From Peribacillus muralis (GTDB lineage Bacteria; Bacillota; Bacilli; Bacillales; DSM-1321), in the NCBI RefSeq assembly GCF_001439925.1, contig NZ_LMBV01000009.1:1-64000 (forward strand): a stretch of 64,000 nt of DNA, given 5' to 3'. The notes beneath the pieces are model-generated. The model saw nothing but the letters and a program-made list of their open reading frames with translations, searched no databases and had not been told where the DNA came from. This document shows positions 24,699 through 34,659 of the stretch, one piece after another. The first letter of the stretch is position 1. Every line of letters starts with the position of its first letter. Made by a program: the position numbers and the translations under genes.

Positions 24699-26159
24699 AT
24701 GTCGTTGTTCGAACAAAAGGTTTCTGAGCTTCATGAACGCTTACATAAGAAAGAGATCAGTGTCACTGATCTTGTTGACGAATCGTATAAGCGAATCGGA
24801 CAGGTAGAGGACAAGGTGAAGGCATTTTTGACACTTGATGAAGAAAATGCGCGTAATCAAGCAAAACAATTGGATGATCAAATAGTAAAAGGCGAGAACA
24901 AAGGCGCTTTATTTGGTATGCCAATTGGAGTGAAAGATAATATTGTCACGAAAAATTTACGGACGACATGTGCAAGCAAAATTTTGGAGAACTTTGATCC
25001 AATTTATGATGCAACAGTTGTTCAAAAGCTACAGCAGGCAGAAACGGTGACGATCGGAAAATTGAATATGGATGAATTTGCAATGGGTTCGTCAAATGAG
25101 AACTCCGCCTATCAGGCAACACGCAACCCTTGGAATACGGATTATGTACCAGGTGGTTCTTCTGGTGGTTCAGCTGCATCTGTCGCTTCAGGTGAAGTCT
25201 TATTCTCTCTAGGCTCCGATACGGGTGGATCGATTCGCCAACCAGCAGCATATTGTGGAGTTGTCGGCTTAAAGCCTACATATGGACGGGTTTCCCGTTT
25301 TGGCCTCGTTGCGTTCGCGTCTTCATTAGACCAAATCGGTCCGATTACAAGAACGGTAGAAGATAATGCTTATTTACTCGAAGCGATTTCAGGTATTGAT
25401 CCAATGGATTCCACTTCAGCTAACGTTGACGTGCCAAGTTTTGTGAATTCGTTAACAGGCGATGTCAGAGGATTGAAGATCGCAGTTCCTAAAGAATATC
25501 TTGGCGAAGGCGTTGGGGAAGAAGCACGTAATTCGGTACTTGAAGCGTTAAAAGTATTAGAAGGACTTGGAGCAAAATGGGAAGAGGTATCTCTGCCGCA
25601 TTCCAAATATGCTTTAGCAGCGTATTACCTGCTATCTTCATCGGAAGCTTCGGCTAACCTTTCACGTTTTGACGGTGTACGTTACGGACACCGTACAGAT
25701 AATGCAGAAACACTTATAGAGATGTATAAGCAAACCCGTGCAGAAGGATTCGGTGACGAAGTGAAACGCCGTATCATGCTGGGAACTTTCTCCTTAAGTT
25801 CTGGTTATTATGATGCTTATTATAAAAAAGCTCAAAAAGTACGTACATTGATTAAAAAAGACTTTGAAGATGTCTTTGAAAAATACGATCTCATCGTTGG
25901 GCCGACTACACCTACACCGGCATTTAAGATCGGTGAAAAAGTAGACGATCCGTTAACGATGTATGCAAACGATATTTTAACGATTCCAGTCAATCTTGCT
26001 GGTGTACCAGGTATATCCGTACCATGTGGATTCGGATCGAACGGGCTTCCGCTTGGCCTGCAAATGATTGGTAAGCATTTTGATGAAAGCACGATTTACC
26101 GCGCGGCTCACGCATTTGAGCAAGCAACAGATTTTCATAAACAATTTCCTAAGCTGTAA
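24699..26159 (+). CDS. gatA: Aspartyl/glutamyl-tRNA amidotransferase subunit A
   Basis: Amidase subunit that releases ammonia from glutamine. 486 aa. Catalytic Lys79 (IGVKDN), cis-Ser154 ([11 protein letters not shown]) and nucleophile Ser178 ([11 protein letters not shown]) form the amidase-signature triad at the same residue numbers as in known GatA. Tandem ATGs occur at 24696 and 24699; the second has the better distance from AAGGAGGG. Confidence 0.96.
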   Translation: MSLFEQKVSELHERLHKKEISVTDLVDESYKRIGQVEDKVKAFLTLDEENARNQAKQLDDQIVKGENKGALFGMPIGVKDNIVTKNLRTTCASKILENFDPIYDATVVQKLQQAETVTIGKLNMDEFAMGSSNENSAYQATRNPWNTDYVPGGSSGGSAASVASGEVLFSLGSDTGGSIRQPAAYCGVVGLKPTYGRVSRFGLVAFASSLDQIGPITRTVEDNAYLLEAISGIDPMDSTSANVDVPSFVNSLTGDVRGLKIAVPKEYLGEGVGEEARNSVLEALKVLEGLGAKWEEVSLPHSKYALAAYYLLSSSEASANLSRFDGVRYGHRTDNAETLIEMYKQTRAEGFGDEVKRRIMLGTFSLSSGYYDAYYKKAQKVRTLIKKDFEDVFEKYDLIVGPTTPTPAFKIGEKVDDPLTMYANDILTIPVNLAGVPGISVPCGFGSNGLPLGLQMIGKHFDESTIYRAAHAFEQATDFHKQFPKL

Positions 26160-26171
26160 GGGGTGAATAAA

Positions 26172-27599
26172 ATGGACTTTGAAACGGTCATTGGTTTAGA
26201 AGTACACGTAGAATTAAAGACGGATTCGAAAATTTTCTCAGCGAGCCCGAACCATTTTGGTGCCGCTCCAAATAGCAACACGACTGTAATTGACCTTGGT
26301 TATCCTGGAGTATTGCCTGTCGTCAATAAAAAGGCTGTTGATTTTGCAATGAAGGCTGCCATCGCACTGAATTGCGAAGTGGCGGAGATTACGAAATTCG
26401 ACCGGAAAAATTATTTTTACCCGGACAATCCTAAAGCATTCCAAATTTCTCAGTTCGATCAACCGATCGGGGAGCATGGTTGGATTGAAATCGAGGTTGG
26501 CGGCAAGAAAAAGAAAATCGGCATTACCCGCATTCATATGGAAGAGGATGCAGGCAAGCTGACACATAAGGGGAACTATTCACTTTGTGATTATAACCGC
26601 CAGGGTACACCTCTTGTTGAAATCGTATCCGAGCCGGATATCACTTCCCCGGAAGAAGCTTATGCATATCTGGAAAAATTGAAATCGATCATTCAATACA
26701 CCGGCGTTTCCGATTGTAAAATGGAAGAAGGCTCACTTCGCTGTGATGCTAACATTTCCTTGAAACCTGTAGGCCAAAAAGAATTCGGTACGAAAACCGA
26801 ATTGAAAAACTTGAACTCATTCAACTTCGTCCGCAAAGGGTTGGAGCATGAAGAAATCCGCCAAGCGGAAATCTTGAATGAAGGCGGCATAATCGAACAG
26901 GAAACACGCCGGTTCGATGAAGCTACAGGCAGAACGGTACTAATGCGAATTAAGGAAGGCTCCGATGATTACCGTTACTTCCCGGAGCCGGACTTATTGA
27001 CAATCCATATTGATGAAGAATGGAAAGCGCGCATCGCTGCCGAGATTCCGGAACTTCCGGATGCTCGGAAAAAACGCTACATCGAAGAATTTGGCTTACC
27101 GGAATATGATGCAGCCGTTTTAACGGTAACGAAAGAAAGTGCAGATTTCTTTGAAGCAACAGTCGCTTCAGGCGCTGATGCAAAACTAGCATCTAACTGG
27201 ATCATGGGTGAGGTTTCAGCTTTCTTAAATGCAGAAGGAAAAGAACTGCATGATGTGGCGTTAACTGCCGAATCATTGGCAGGTATGATCAAGCTAATTG
27301 AAGATGGAACGATTTCTTCTAAAATCGCGAAAAAAGTATTCAAAGAATTGATTGAAAACGGTGGAGATGCAGAAACGATCGTCAAGGAAAAAGGACTTGT
27401 CCAAATTTCCGATGAAGGCGCGCTGCGTACAGCGGTTGAAGAAGCGTTGAATAATAACCCTCAATCAATCGAAGACTTTAAGGCCGGTAAGCAAAAGGCA
27501 ATCGGCTTCCTTGTCGGGCAGATTATGAAAGCGACAAAAGGACAAGCAAATCCACAGCTTGTTAATAAGATTTTGGTGGAAGAAATCAATAAACGTTAA
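26172..27599 (+). CDS. gatB: Aspartyl/glutamyl-tRNA amidotransferase subunit B
   Basis: Kinase/transamidase subunit that binds tRNA and phosphorylates the mischarged residue. 475 aa. [15 protein letters not shown] opening, [20 protein letters not shown], and C-terminal YqeY-like helical tail. ATG 26172 lies seven bases after AAGGGGTG; an in-frame GTG at 26163 is unlikely. Confidence 0.96.
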   Translation: MDFETVIGLEVHVELKTDSKIFSASPNHFGAAPNSNTTVIDLGYPGVLPVVNKKAVDFAMKAAIALNCEVAEITKFDRKNYFYPDNPKAFQISQFDQPIGEHGWIEIEVGGKKKKIGITRIHMEEDAGKLTHKGNYSLCDYNRQGTPLVEIVSEPDITSPEEAYAYLEKLKSIIQYTGVSDCKMEEGSLRCDANISLKPVGQKEFGTKTELKNLNSFNFVRKGLEHEEIRQAEILNEGGIIEQETRRFDEATGRTVLMRIKEGSDDYRYFPEPDLLTIHIDEEWKARIAAEIPELPDARKKRYIEEFGLPEYDAAVLTVTKESADFFEATVASGADAKLASNWIMGEVSAFLNAEGKELHDVALTAESLAGMIKLIEDGTISSKIAKKVFKELIENGGDAETIVKEKGLVQISDEGALRTAVEEALNNNPQSIEDFKAGKQKAIGFLVGQIMKATKGQANPQLVNKILVEEINKR

Positions 27600-27604
27600 T
27601 ACGA

Positions 27605-27638
27605 ACCGTATCACTTTTAAAGTGATACGGTTTTCTCT
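27605..27638 (+). terminator. gatCAB terminator
   Basis: Perfect 12-bp stem ACCGTATCACTT / AAGTGATACGGT followed by TTTCTC. Confidence 0.85.
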
Positions 27639-27747
27639 TGATTAAGGCAAGGGATTACTGAGAAAAATAATTTTTGGGTTATCTGTAGGGGTAACTCCTT
27701 TTTATGTCGTCTATTATATGAATGTGTACAAGAAGGGAGGAAGAGAA

Positions 27748-28290
27748 GTGTCGGATGAGCTAGTGGAGAAGGTCAGGGCTGGGAATGATCATGCATTCCG
27801 GATATTGATTGAAACGTATAAACAGACGATTTTCAGAACGGTCTATTCCGTCTTGCGCAATCAAAAGGATGCAGAAGATGTCACCCAGGAAGTCTTTATC
27901 AAAATCTATACTTCTCTTCCTCAATATAACAATCAAGGCTTTAAAACTTGGATAACCCGGATTGCGGTCAATCATGCAATAGATTTAAAGAGAAAAAGGG
28001 AACGTCAAAAGGAAGAATCGCATGAGGAATACTCATCGGATCCTCAATTAGGACTATCGGATGATGTCGAGGCTCTATTTTTTCAAAATGAAAGAAGAAG
28101 GCATGTATTGCGGAAGCTGAATGAACTCCCGGAGGGGTATAGGGACGTTGTCTATGACTATTACATAAAGGAAAAGACCTTCAAGCAAATAGCAGAGGAA
28201 CAGCAGATTCAAGTCAAATCTGTGGAGGTAAAGCTATATCGGGCAAGAAATTGGATGAGAAAACATTGGAAAGAGGAGGATTTTTCATGA
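27748..28290 (+). CDS. ECF-type RNA polymerase sigma factor
   Basis: 180 aa. Region 2: HAFRILIETYKQTIF and the -10-recognition block DAEDVTQEVFIKIY; region 4: LPEGYRDVVYDYY and FKQIAEEQQIQVKSVEVKLYRAR. GTG 27748 lies seven bases after GGGAGG; the frame upstream to 27718 is not supported. It heads a four-gene set with an anti-sigma factor and two membrane proteins, overlapping by a few bases each, so it probably responds to an envelope signal. The exact ECF group and its own promoter are not clear. Confidence 0.92.
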   Translation: MSDELVEKVRAGNDHAFRILIETYKQTIFRTVYSVLRNQKDAEDVTQEVFIKIYTSLPQYNNQGFKTWITRIAVNHAIDLKRKRERQKEESHEEYSSDPQLGLSDDVEALFFQNERRRHVLRKLNELPEGYRDVVYDYYIKEKTFKQIAEEQQIQVKSVEVKLYRARNWMRKHWKEEDFS

Positions 28291-28754
28291 ATCATGTTCC
28301 TGAAGCAGGATGGGTTGCCTATTTGGCAGATGAAATACCAGAGACTCTAAAAATTGAATATGAAAATCATCTATACTCCTGTGACAAGTGTTTGTCCGCC
28401 TATATGGAAGCGATGGAAAAAGAAGAAGCAAGTCTGGACATGGAAGGAATGGATATTGCAGGTCCTGTCATGAATTCGATTAACCGATTGAAAGGCGAAT
28501 CTGGTGAGGAGGCTACGCAAAAACGAAAAGAGAAATCACTGCGGACGATCGCAAGACATTACCTGATTGCGGCAGGGTTTACGATTTTATTAATGGCAGG
28601 CGGAGTTTTTCAAACATTGACAGAATACGTCGATTCTGTGGAATCGAGCAGTGCAGTAGAAACACAGTCCGTAACCGATGGACTTATTGAAAAAACATTT
28701 AATTGGATGGACTCGATTGAAAAGAAAAATAAGGAGGGGTTTAGAAATGAATAA
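28287..28754 (+). CDS. Zinc-type anti-sigma factor
   Basis: 155 aa. The N-terminal anti-sigma domain carries HLYSCDKC (H-x3-C-x2-C), the ZAS zinc motif, at residues 32-39. A single transmembrane helix, YLIAAGFTILLMAGGVF, lies near residue 95 and the remaining 45 residues would be outside. ATGA overlap with the sigma gene implies coupling and equal amounts. Likely to hold the ECF sigma at the membrane. Confidence 0.87.
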   Translation: MNHVPEAGWVAYLADEIPETLKIEYENHLYSCDKCLSAYMEAMEKEEASLDMEGMDIAGPVMNSINRLKGESGEEATQKRKEKSLRTIARHYLIAAGFTILLMAGGVFQTLTEYVDSVESSSAVETQSVTDGLIEKTFNWMDSIEKKNKEGFRNE

Positions 28755-29817
28755 ACGTCCGGTATTAGCTATTTTATTATCGTTTCTGCCAGGTTTCGGA
28801 CATTTTTACCTAGGAAGAAAATATAAAGGGCTTTTTTATTTTCTTGCCACGGCTGGATTGGGGCTTGGAGGGGTTTTTCTATATTTGCTCAGTCAATCGG
28901 AAGCTTTTCTGGGCTTTTCCATTATTGGTATGATTTTTTATTTCATCAGTATATTTGATTTGGTAATTACCTCGCTGAGAAATCCTCAAGGTGAAAAAAC
29001 TTTAGAGGGAACGGAAAATCAGCCGGAGGCGGAAAGGTTTTATGTAATCATCCTTTCATTCGTCCCAGGGTTAGGGCATTTTCAGTTGGGCCTCATGAAC
29101 CGGGGACTCATTTTTCTCATTGGTTTTTTAGGCCTTGGCATTATGGTGATATTCATCAGTGTGACGACGCAGATGGAAGGTCTGTTAATTTTCATGGCCC
29201 TTTTGCCGATTATCTGGGTTTACAGCTTTTTTGATTCCGTTCAACAGCTGAATAAAAAGCAACGAGGTGAGATCCTTATCGATCGGACCGTGCTGGAAGA
29301 TTTCGAGGAAAGGCGGGAATCCGGGAAGAAGAGTAAATCGGTTGCGTCTTTATTTGCAATTTTCCCTGGAGCCGGCCACTTATATTTAGGCCTGCAAAAA
29401 CGCGGCATCCAATTGATGGCTGGCTTTTTATTCGCCATTTACATATTGGATTTGCTCCGGTTAGGCTTCTTCTTTTTCCTGATTCCGATCATCTGGTTTT
29501 ATAGCTTTTTTGATGGATTGCAAAAAGCCTCGAAAATGGAGGAAGGACCTGTTGAAGATACACCGATCATTTCAGGGATCGTCAACCAACAAAAGTGGAT
29601 AGGCCTTGGCTTGGTGGGGCTCGGGATCTATTTCTTGACTAGCAATCTCATCGTGCCGGCGATCGCTCCTCATTTAGATGAATGGATTGGTAGTAACTTG
29701 GAATATTGGTTTAGAGATTACTTTCAAAAAGGCTTAGTGTGCATCCTTCTTATTGGTGGGGGTATCAAGCTGATGGCGGGAAGTAAAAAAACAAGGGTGA
29801 AGGAGGAGACAAAATGA
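28747..29817 (+). CDS. Multi-pass membrane protein with three PGxGH repeats
   Basis: 356 aa, mostly hydrophobic. The block (S/I)F-hydrophobic-PG-x-GH-x-x-LG occurs three times, at residues 12-23 (PGFGHFYLG), 104-115 (PGLGHFQLG) and 204-215 (PGAGHLYLG), each followed by a K/R-G and a pair of transmembrane helices. This resembles TM2-like/DUF5683-type units repeated in tandem. The first gene past the sigma/anti-sigma pair; it overlaps both neighbours. Function unknown; it may be a sensor or target of the ECF regulon. GGAGGGG at 28732-28738 sets ATG 28747. Confidence 0.8.
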   Translation: MNKRPVLAILLSFLPGFGHFYLGRKYKGLFYFLATAGLGLGGVFLYLLSQSEAFLGFSIIGMIFYFISIFDLVITSLRNPQGEKTLEGTENQPEAERFYVIILSFVPGLGHFQLGLMNRGLIFLIGFLGLGIMVIFISVTTQMEGLLIFMALLPIIWVYSFFDSVQQLNKKQRGEILIDRTVLEDFEERRESGKKSKSVASLFAIFPGAGHLYLGLQKRGIQLMAGFLFAIYILDLLRLGFFFFLIPIIWFYSFFDGLQKASKMEEGPVEDTPIISGIVNQQKWIGLGLVGLGIYFLTSNLIVPAIAPHLDEWIGSNLEYWFRDYFQKGLVCILLIGGGIKLMAGSKKTRVKEETK

Positions 29818-30743
29818 GAACTTGGAGAGTCGGAACGATTTCAATGGGTGGTGCGCTTGTTGGTTTAGGTGTGGTTTTACTCGTTTCCCAATTCATGCAT
29901 ATGGATTTGACGCCAATACTGCTATCATGGTGGCCGTTAGTGTTCATCATTTTGGGCGCAGAGATTCTCTTCTTTGTCTTTTTTTCCAGGAAAGAAAGTT
30001 CCTTCGTGAAATATGATTTTCTTAGTATCGTTTTCGTGGGCGTGCTGGGGATGATGGGAATTGTGTGCATACTGCTAACGTCAAGCGGCCTGATGGATGA
30101 GGTCAGGGCAGCGGTGAAAAGCGAAGAAAAAACCGTCGATTTACCTGGGTTTAACGAAAAGGCTGGCAAAGGAATACAAAGAGTCGTCTTGGATTCGGGT
30201 TCATATCCCTTGACGATCGAAAGTGGTTCGGAGGAGTCGGTTTCCATTTTCGGAACATATGATGAGCGGGGAATGGAGAATGCAAAGCCTTTGTTGAAGC
30301 AAACGGAAGATTATTTACTGGTTAAAAGAAATGGTGATACGCTTTATATCAGCTTCAAGGATTTGCCGATCACAAACAGGCTATTGGACACTGGCAGGAT
30401 GAACCTTGAGGCGACTCTCGTCATACCTGCTGACTTGGCCTTGGAGATAGATGGAAAAAGTACAGATCTTGTCTTGAAGCCAAGGAAGCTTTTGAATGAT
30501 TGGAAAGTGAAGGACAGCGGGAACCTTAGTGTATTCCTTCAAGAAAATAGCGATATTGAAATAGAGGCACGAGGGGTCGATGAAATTGAAGGCCCTAAAG
30601 ACGGCTGGAAGTTCAATGAAGGGAAGCGAGTGCAAATGAGTGAAACTGACCCTGCAAAAAAGAACGGAATATTCAAGTTGGGAAATGGGGATCATAGTTT
30701 AACAGTCATGGATTCGTTCAATGTTACCGTTCATTATCCGTGA
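29814..30743 (+). CDS. LiaF-like membrane protein with DUF4097-like tail
   Basis: 309 aa. Four hydrophobic segments in the first 100 residues, with a WW motif (ILLSWWPLVFIILG) typical of LiaI/LiaF transmembrane regions (DUF5668-like). The outer part, about 110-309, alternates short strands and G/D turns as in adhesin-like beta-solenoid domains. ATGA overlap with the preceding gene. In other Firmicutes such proteins report envelope stress, which suits an ECF operon. Confidence 0.75.
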   Translation: MRTWRVGTISMGGALVGLGVVLLVSQFMHMDLTPILLSWWPLVFIILGAEILFFVFFSRKESSFVKYDFLSIVFVGVLGMMGIVCILLTSSGLMDEVRAAVKSEEKTVDLPGFNEKAGKGIQRVVLDSGSYPLTIESGSEESVSIFGTYDERGMENAKPLLKQTEDYLLVKRNGDTLYISFKDLPITNRLLDTGRMNLEATLVIPADLALEIDGKSTDLVLKPRKLLNDWKVKDSGNLSVFLQENSDIEIEARGVDEIEGPKDGWKFNEGKRVQMSETDPAKKNGIFKLGNGDHSLTVMDSFNVTVHYP

Positions 30744-30825
30744 ATGAAATCAATTACTAGAATAAAATGATAAAAAGCATTATAATTTCCCTGATAACAA
30801 TTGTGGAAAATGCATATAAAGATAT

Positions 30826-30855
30826 GGACCGAAAGTTTGGTCCTCTTTTTTTCGA
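30826..30855 (+). terminator. Terminator of the ECF operon
   Basis: Stem GGACC / GGTCC around GAAAGTTT, followed by a T-rich run TCTTTTTTTC. Confidence 0.75.
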
Positions 30856-30925
30856 ATATTGCTTTTCATGTAACGAAGGATTAAGATGTAAATTATGGAA
30901 TCAATATGTATAAGGATGATGGGAA

Positions 30926-31840
30926 ATGAAAAGAGCAAGGTTGATTTACAACCCGACTTCGGGCCGGGAAGCCATTAAGAAGAGTCTGCCAGGAGTACTT
31001 GCCAAACTTGAGGAAGCTGGTTACGAAGCCTCTGCACATGCCACGACTGGTGCTGGTGATGCGACGAATGCAGCTAAGATTGCAATTGAACGAGGCTATG
31101 ATATTGTCATTGCAGCAGGGGGCGACGGTACGATTTATGAGGTTGTTAATGGACTGGCCACTGCAGAAAAACGTCCGAAACTAGGAATCATTCCAACGGG
31201 GACGACGAATGATTTCGCTCGGGCGCTTCATTTACCGAAATCAATTGAAGGGGCAGCCGAAATTATTGCCCGCGGGCATACGATGCCGATAGACATTGGT
31301 AAAATGAATGATAAATACTTCATTAATATTGCTGGCGGTGGCCGATTGACAGAATTGACTTACGACGTGCCGATTAAGCTGAAAACGATGCTTGGGCAGC
31401 TGGCATATTATATAAAAGGTATTGAAATGCTTCCTTCAATTAAACCAACGGAGGTTTCCATTGAGTATGATGGAAAGCTTTTTGAAGGAGAGATCATGCT
31501 TTTCTTGGTTGCTAACACGAATTCAGTCGGCGGATTTGAGAAATTGGCTCCTGATGCTTCCCTCAATGATGGAATGTTCACACTGCTTATCTTGAAAAAA
31601 GCCAATCTCGCGGATATTGTCCGTGTCGCAACATTGGCAATGCGTGGAGAACATATTCATGATAAAAACGTCATTTATGAAAAAGCGAATCGGATAAAAG
31701 TACAAGCCAAAAACGACATGATGCTAAATTTGGATGGGGAATTTGGCGGGATGGCCCCAGCTGAATTCGTAAATCAGTATCGCCATTTTGATGTATTCAT
31801 CCCACAAGGAATATTGCCGGATGATCCGACAAATAAATAA
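30926..31840 (+). CDS. dgkB: Diacylglycerol kinase DgkB
   Basis: Soluble diacylglycerol kinase that recycles the diacylglycerol released by lipoteichoic acid synthesis. 304 aa, one residue from B. subtilis DgkB (YerQ). GGDGT at 65-69 is the nucleotide loop; PTGTTNDFARAL at 90-101 and the LNLDGE block near the C-terminus complete the DAGK catalytic fold. Own promoter likely in the 70 bases after the preceding terminator. Confidence 0.94.
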   Translation: MKRARLIYNPTSGREAIKKSLPGVLAKLEEAGYEASAHATTGAGDATNAAKIAIERGYDIVIAAGGDGTIYEVVNGLATAEKRPKLGIIPTGTTNDFARALHLPKSIEGAAEIIARGHTMPIDIGKMNDKYFINIAGGGRLTELTYDVPIKLKTMLGQLAYYIKGIEMLPSIKPTEVSIEYDGKLFEGEIMLFLVANTNSVGGFEKLAPDASLNDGMFTLLILKKANLADIVRVATLAMRGEHIHDKNVIYEKANRIKVQAKNDMMLNLDGEFGGMAPAEFVNQYRHFDVFIPQGILPDDPTNK

Positions 31841-31841
31841 A

Positions 31842-31874
31842 AAAAAGGTCACGGAAAGCCGGTGGCCTTTTTCA
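31842..31874 (+). terminator. Terminator after dgkB
   Basis: Stem AAAAAGGTCAC / GTGGCCTTTTT with a CGGAAAGCCG inner region. The next gene starts 30 bases further on, so some readthrough is likely. Confidence 0.8.
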
Positions 31875-31903
31875 GTAAAACTTTGCAAGGAGAATGCGTG
31901 AAT

Positions 31904-32458
31904 ATGTATATTAGGAATGCGAAACCGGAAGATGCGGACAAGGCAGCCGTATTGATCCGGTTAGCGATTAAGGAAATTGCAGAGACATTGACGGGAGAAA
32001 CGGAAGAAGAAAGGATCCTTTCTGTTCTCAGCTATTTTTTCAAGAAAAGCGGAAATAGGATCAGTTATGAAAATACATTCGTAAGTGTTCATGATGGAGA
32101 AATATCGGGACTAGTCATTGCTTATCATGGCAAGGACGCACAGGACTTGGATGCGCCGATTGTCGGACAATTAAGGCGTAAGAGGAAAGATGCGAGCATT
32201 ACACTTGATAAAGAATCGGATGTAAATGACTTTTACTTGGATACTATATCGGTCGACCCGAAATTCCAAGGAAAAGGAATAGGGAGCGCATTGATTCAAT
32301 ACGTTGAGGAATATGCTAAGCAAAAGGGATATCCAAGAGTCTCTTTAGTCGTGGAAAATGTGAATGAAGGGGCTAGTCGTCTTTATAACAAATTAGGCTA
32401 TAAAGAAATCAAAACGGTTATGATTAGCGGCTATGAGTTTGGCTATTTAGTTAAATGA
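31904..32458 (+). CDS. GNAT-family N-acetyltransferase
   Basis: 184 aa. The acetyl-CoA site is visible in DTISVDPKFQGKGIGSALIQ (VxxxxQGKGIG) and the later VVENVNEGASRLYNKLGY. The substrate cannot be read from sequence. ATG 31904 is chosen; an in-frame GTG at 31898 is five bases from AAGGAG and is an alternative start. Confidence 0.88.
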   Translation: MYIRNAKPEDADKAAVLIRLAIKEIAETLTGETEEERILSVLSYFFKKSGNRISYENTFVSVHDGEISGLVIAYHGKDAQDLDAPIVGQLRRKRKDASITLDKESDVNDFYLDTISVDPKFQGKGIGSALIQYVEEYAKQKGYPRVSLVVENVNEGASRLYNKLGYKEIKTVMISGYEFGYLVK

Positions 32459-32462
32459 ATAG

Positions 32463-32495
32463 AAGAACCTCCTGCTTGACGAGGAGGTTCTTTTT
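32463..32495 (+). terminator. Terminator after the GNAT gene
   Basis: Stem AGAACCTCCT / GAGGAGGTTCT and five T. Lies between convergent genes. Confidence 0.88.
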
Positions 32496-32516
32496 ATATG
32501 CTTTCGACTTGTATGC

Positions 32517-32735
32517 CTACATTTGCTGTCCATTCATGGCTGCCCAATCAGCATAAGTTCCGCTGCCGTTACAACCAGGACAATCGTGTATATCGGAAAA
32601 ATGATATTCTGTCGGTACGAAGGAGCTGTATCCACGCCCGTAACAATCCGGACAGAGGCCTTTTTCCTCCATACTTGCTCGATGTTTTTCTAGCCGTGTC
32701 GCATTCCAGGCCGATATAGAGTTAAATAAACCCAT
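32517..32735 (-). CDS. Small DnaJ-type zinc-ribbon protein
   Basis: 72 aa. Two CxxCxGxG-type motifs, CPDCYGRG (28-35) and CPGCNGSG (52-59), resemble one half of the DnaJ cysteine-rich domain and would bind one zinc. GAGGTGAGG is placed just before ATG 32735 on the minus strand. The J domain is absent. Function unknown; it may be a stand-alone protein- or RNA-binding ribbon. Confidence 0.78.
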   Translation of the reverse strand: MGLFNSISAWNATRLEKHRASMEEKGLCPDCYGRGYSSFVPTEYHFSDIHDCPGCNGSGTYADWAAMNGQQM

Positions 32736-32924
32736 TTCCTCACCTCATCTATTTTTCCTTATTTTTCTTTTTTTTTCGTGCTTTTATGCATGGAACTGTA
32801 AAAAGCACGTAATTCCTTCCACTATATTTTTATGAAAACCAAGGTAATTTGGTGAGTCGTTTTGTGGCAAGGCTCCGATTGTGGTAAAATACAGGCTAGC
32901 ATAAAAAAGAAAAGAGAAGATGAT

Positions 32925-34298
32925 ATGAAAAAAACAGCACCTGTTGCTAAAAATGATATTATAGAGGTTTTATTCGAGGACTTAACACATGAAGGAGCAG
33001 GAGTGGCTAAAGTTGATGGCTACCCAATCTTTGTCCAGAATGCCTTGCCTGGTGAAAAAGCGAAAATAAAAGTGATGAAGGCGAATAAAGGGTATGGCTT
33101 CGGCCGCTTGATGGAGATTACTGAAAATAGTCCATATCGTGTGGAGGTCAAAGCGGAAGACTACCATAAATACGGTGGATGCCAGCTGCAGCATATGAGC
33201 TATGAAGGGCAGTTGGAATTCAAGGAAAAGCAAGTCCGTGAAGTGATGGCGCGCATCGGAAAATTAGAGGACGCGGTTGTCCATCCGATCATCGGTATGG
33301 AAAATCCAACTCATTATCGAAATAAAGCGCAAGTACCTGTCGGCGAAAAGGATGGAAAGTTAATTGCGGGATTCTTCAAACCACGGACACATGAGATTGT
33401 TGAAACGAAAGAAAGCATCATTCAACATGAAGTGATCAGTGAAGCTGTCCAAGTTGTGAAGGAGACCTTCAGTAAGCTAGGTATCCCTGCTTATGATGAG
33501 GAGTCACATAAAGGTGTGTTGCGGCACATAATGGCTCGTTACGGCAAGCAAACGGGCGAATTGATGATCGTCCTAGTTACAAGAACGAAGAGTATCCCTT
33601 TCATTGAAACGATCGTCAAGGAAATCGTTGAGCGTCTGCCAAAAGTGAAATCCATCGTACAAAACGTGAATTCTAAGAAAACAAACGTCATTTTAGGCGA
33701 TAACATGACTTTATTATGGGGCGACGAAGTGATTCATGATACGATTGGCGATGTGAAATTTGCCATTTCTGCTAAATCCTTTTATCAAATCAATCCTGAT
33801 CAAACAAAGGTCCTTTATGATAAAGCCCTTGATTACGCGGGATTAACAGGAGAAGAGACAGTGATTGATGCATACTGCGGCATTGGTACAATCTCTTTAT
33901 TCCTAGCTAAAAAAGCGAAAAAAGTCATCGGTGTCGAAGTGGTGGAAGAAGCGATCGAAGATGCTCGCCGCAACGCGGAATTAAATGAAATCTCGAATGC
34001 GGAATTCATCGTGGGCGATGCAGGAAACGTTATTGCTGAATGGTACCAAAAAGGAAACACGGCTGATGTCATCGTCGTCGATCCACCTCGCAAAGGCTGT
34101 GAGGAATCCCTCCTTAACACAATCATCGAGATGAAACCGAACAAAGTGGTCTATGTATCATGTAATCCAGGAACTTTGGCTCGTGATCTTCATATCTTGG
34201 AAGCTGGTGGATATAAAGCAGTCGATATCCAGCCAGTGGATATGTTCCCGATGACGACACATGTGGAAAACGTTGTATTACTAGAACTTAAATCATAA
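32925..34298 (+). CDS. rlmCD: 23S rRNA (uracil-5-)-methyltransferase RlmCD
   Basis: 457 aa. N-terminal TRAM RNA-binding domain (about 5-60), central region, then a Rossmann methyltransferase with [11 protein letters not shown] and the catalytic-cysteine block [10 protein letters not shown]. The Bacillus enzyme (YefA/YerS) makes both m5U747 and m5U1939. ATG 32925 restores the known N-terminus; 21 codons of open frame upstream are not coding. The ribosome binding site (AGAGAAG) is weak. Confidence 0.92.
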   Translation: MKKTAPVAKNDIIEVLFEDLTHEGAGVAKVDGYPIFVQNALPGEKAKIKVMKANKGYGFGRLMEITENSPYRVEVKAEDYHKYGGCQLQHMSYEGQLEFKEKQVREVMARIGKLEDAVVHPIIGMENPTHYRNKAQVPVGEKDGKLIAGFFKPRTHEIVETKESIIQHEVISEAVQVVKETFSKLGIPAYDEESHKGVLRHIMARYGKQTGELMIVLVTRTKSIPFIETIVKEIVERLPKVKSIVQNVNSKKTNVILGDNMTLLWGDEVIHDTIGDVKFAISAKSFYQINPDQTKVLYDKALDYAGLTGEETVIDAYCGIGTISLFLAKKAKKVIGVEVVEEAIEDARRNAELNEISNAEFIVGDAGNVIAEWYQKGNTADVIVVDPPRKGCEESLLNTIIEMKPNKVVYVSCNPGTLARDLHILEAGGYKAVDIQPVDMFPMTTHVENVVLLELKS

Positions 34299-34307
34299 TC
34301 CTAAAAG

Positions 34308-34341
34308 GAGCGCTGTCCTCGTGACAGGGCTCTTTTTCTTT
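34308..34341 (+). terminator. Terminator after rlmCD
   Basis: Stem GAGCGCTGTC / GACAGGGCTC with one mismatch, loop CTCGT region, then TTTTTCTTTT. Confidence 0.85.
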
Positions 34342-34659
34342 TAGGGACAAGGCGTCTTAAAAAAATATATTTGTTGTATTCATGCATAGAAGAAAGGGCT
34401 AAGAATTTCTCCAATGCTATTAGCAATCGAATTCGAATTTTCTTACTGCTAAAACTTTGTGGAATGAAACAGAAGGCAACGAGACTCTCGCGGAAAGGGA
34501 GTGCCTGCAGTGGAATGAAACGATCTAAGTACAGATTATTTATATTCGGCAGTTGGATAGGAAGATTTTTTTTCGCTTGTATATTCTCGACTTCCTAACT
34601 CGGACATATATTAAGGAATATGAAATGGGAGGCAAGGTGATTTTATTAATTTTCAAAAA
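34342..34659. other. Non-coding stretch with a degenerate repeat-like block
   Basis: About 320 bases before the YitT gene. The core, 34458-34533, reads GGAATGAAAC, then a CG-rich ACTCTCGCGG/GGGAGTGCC segment able to fold, then GGAATGAAACG again. This layout resembles the short intergenic repeats scattered through Bacillus genomes, here a decayed copy. An open frame across it (34371-34598) has no family features. Confidence 0.4.

Noticed and set aside
27688-27711. ECF-type autoregulatory promoter GTAAC ... CGTC upstream of the sigma gene
   Set aside because: The two elements are only 12 bases apart, while ECF promoters need about 16; no better pair was found.
34371-34598. 75-aa open frame before the YitT gene
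   Set aside because: Composition is basic and unlike a protein family, no ribosome binding site, and it runs across a degenerate intergenic repeat.
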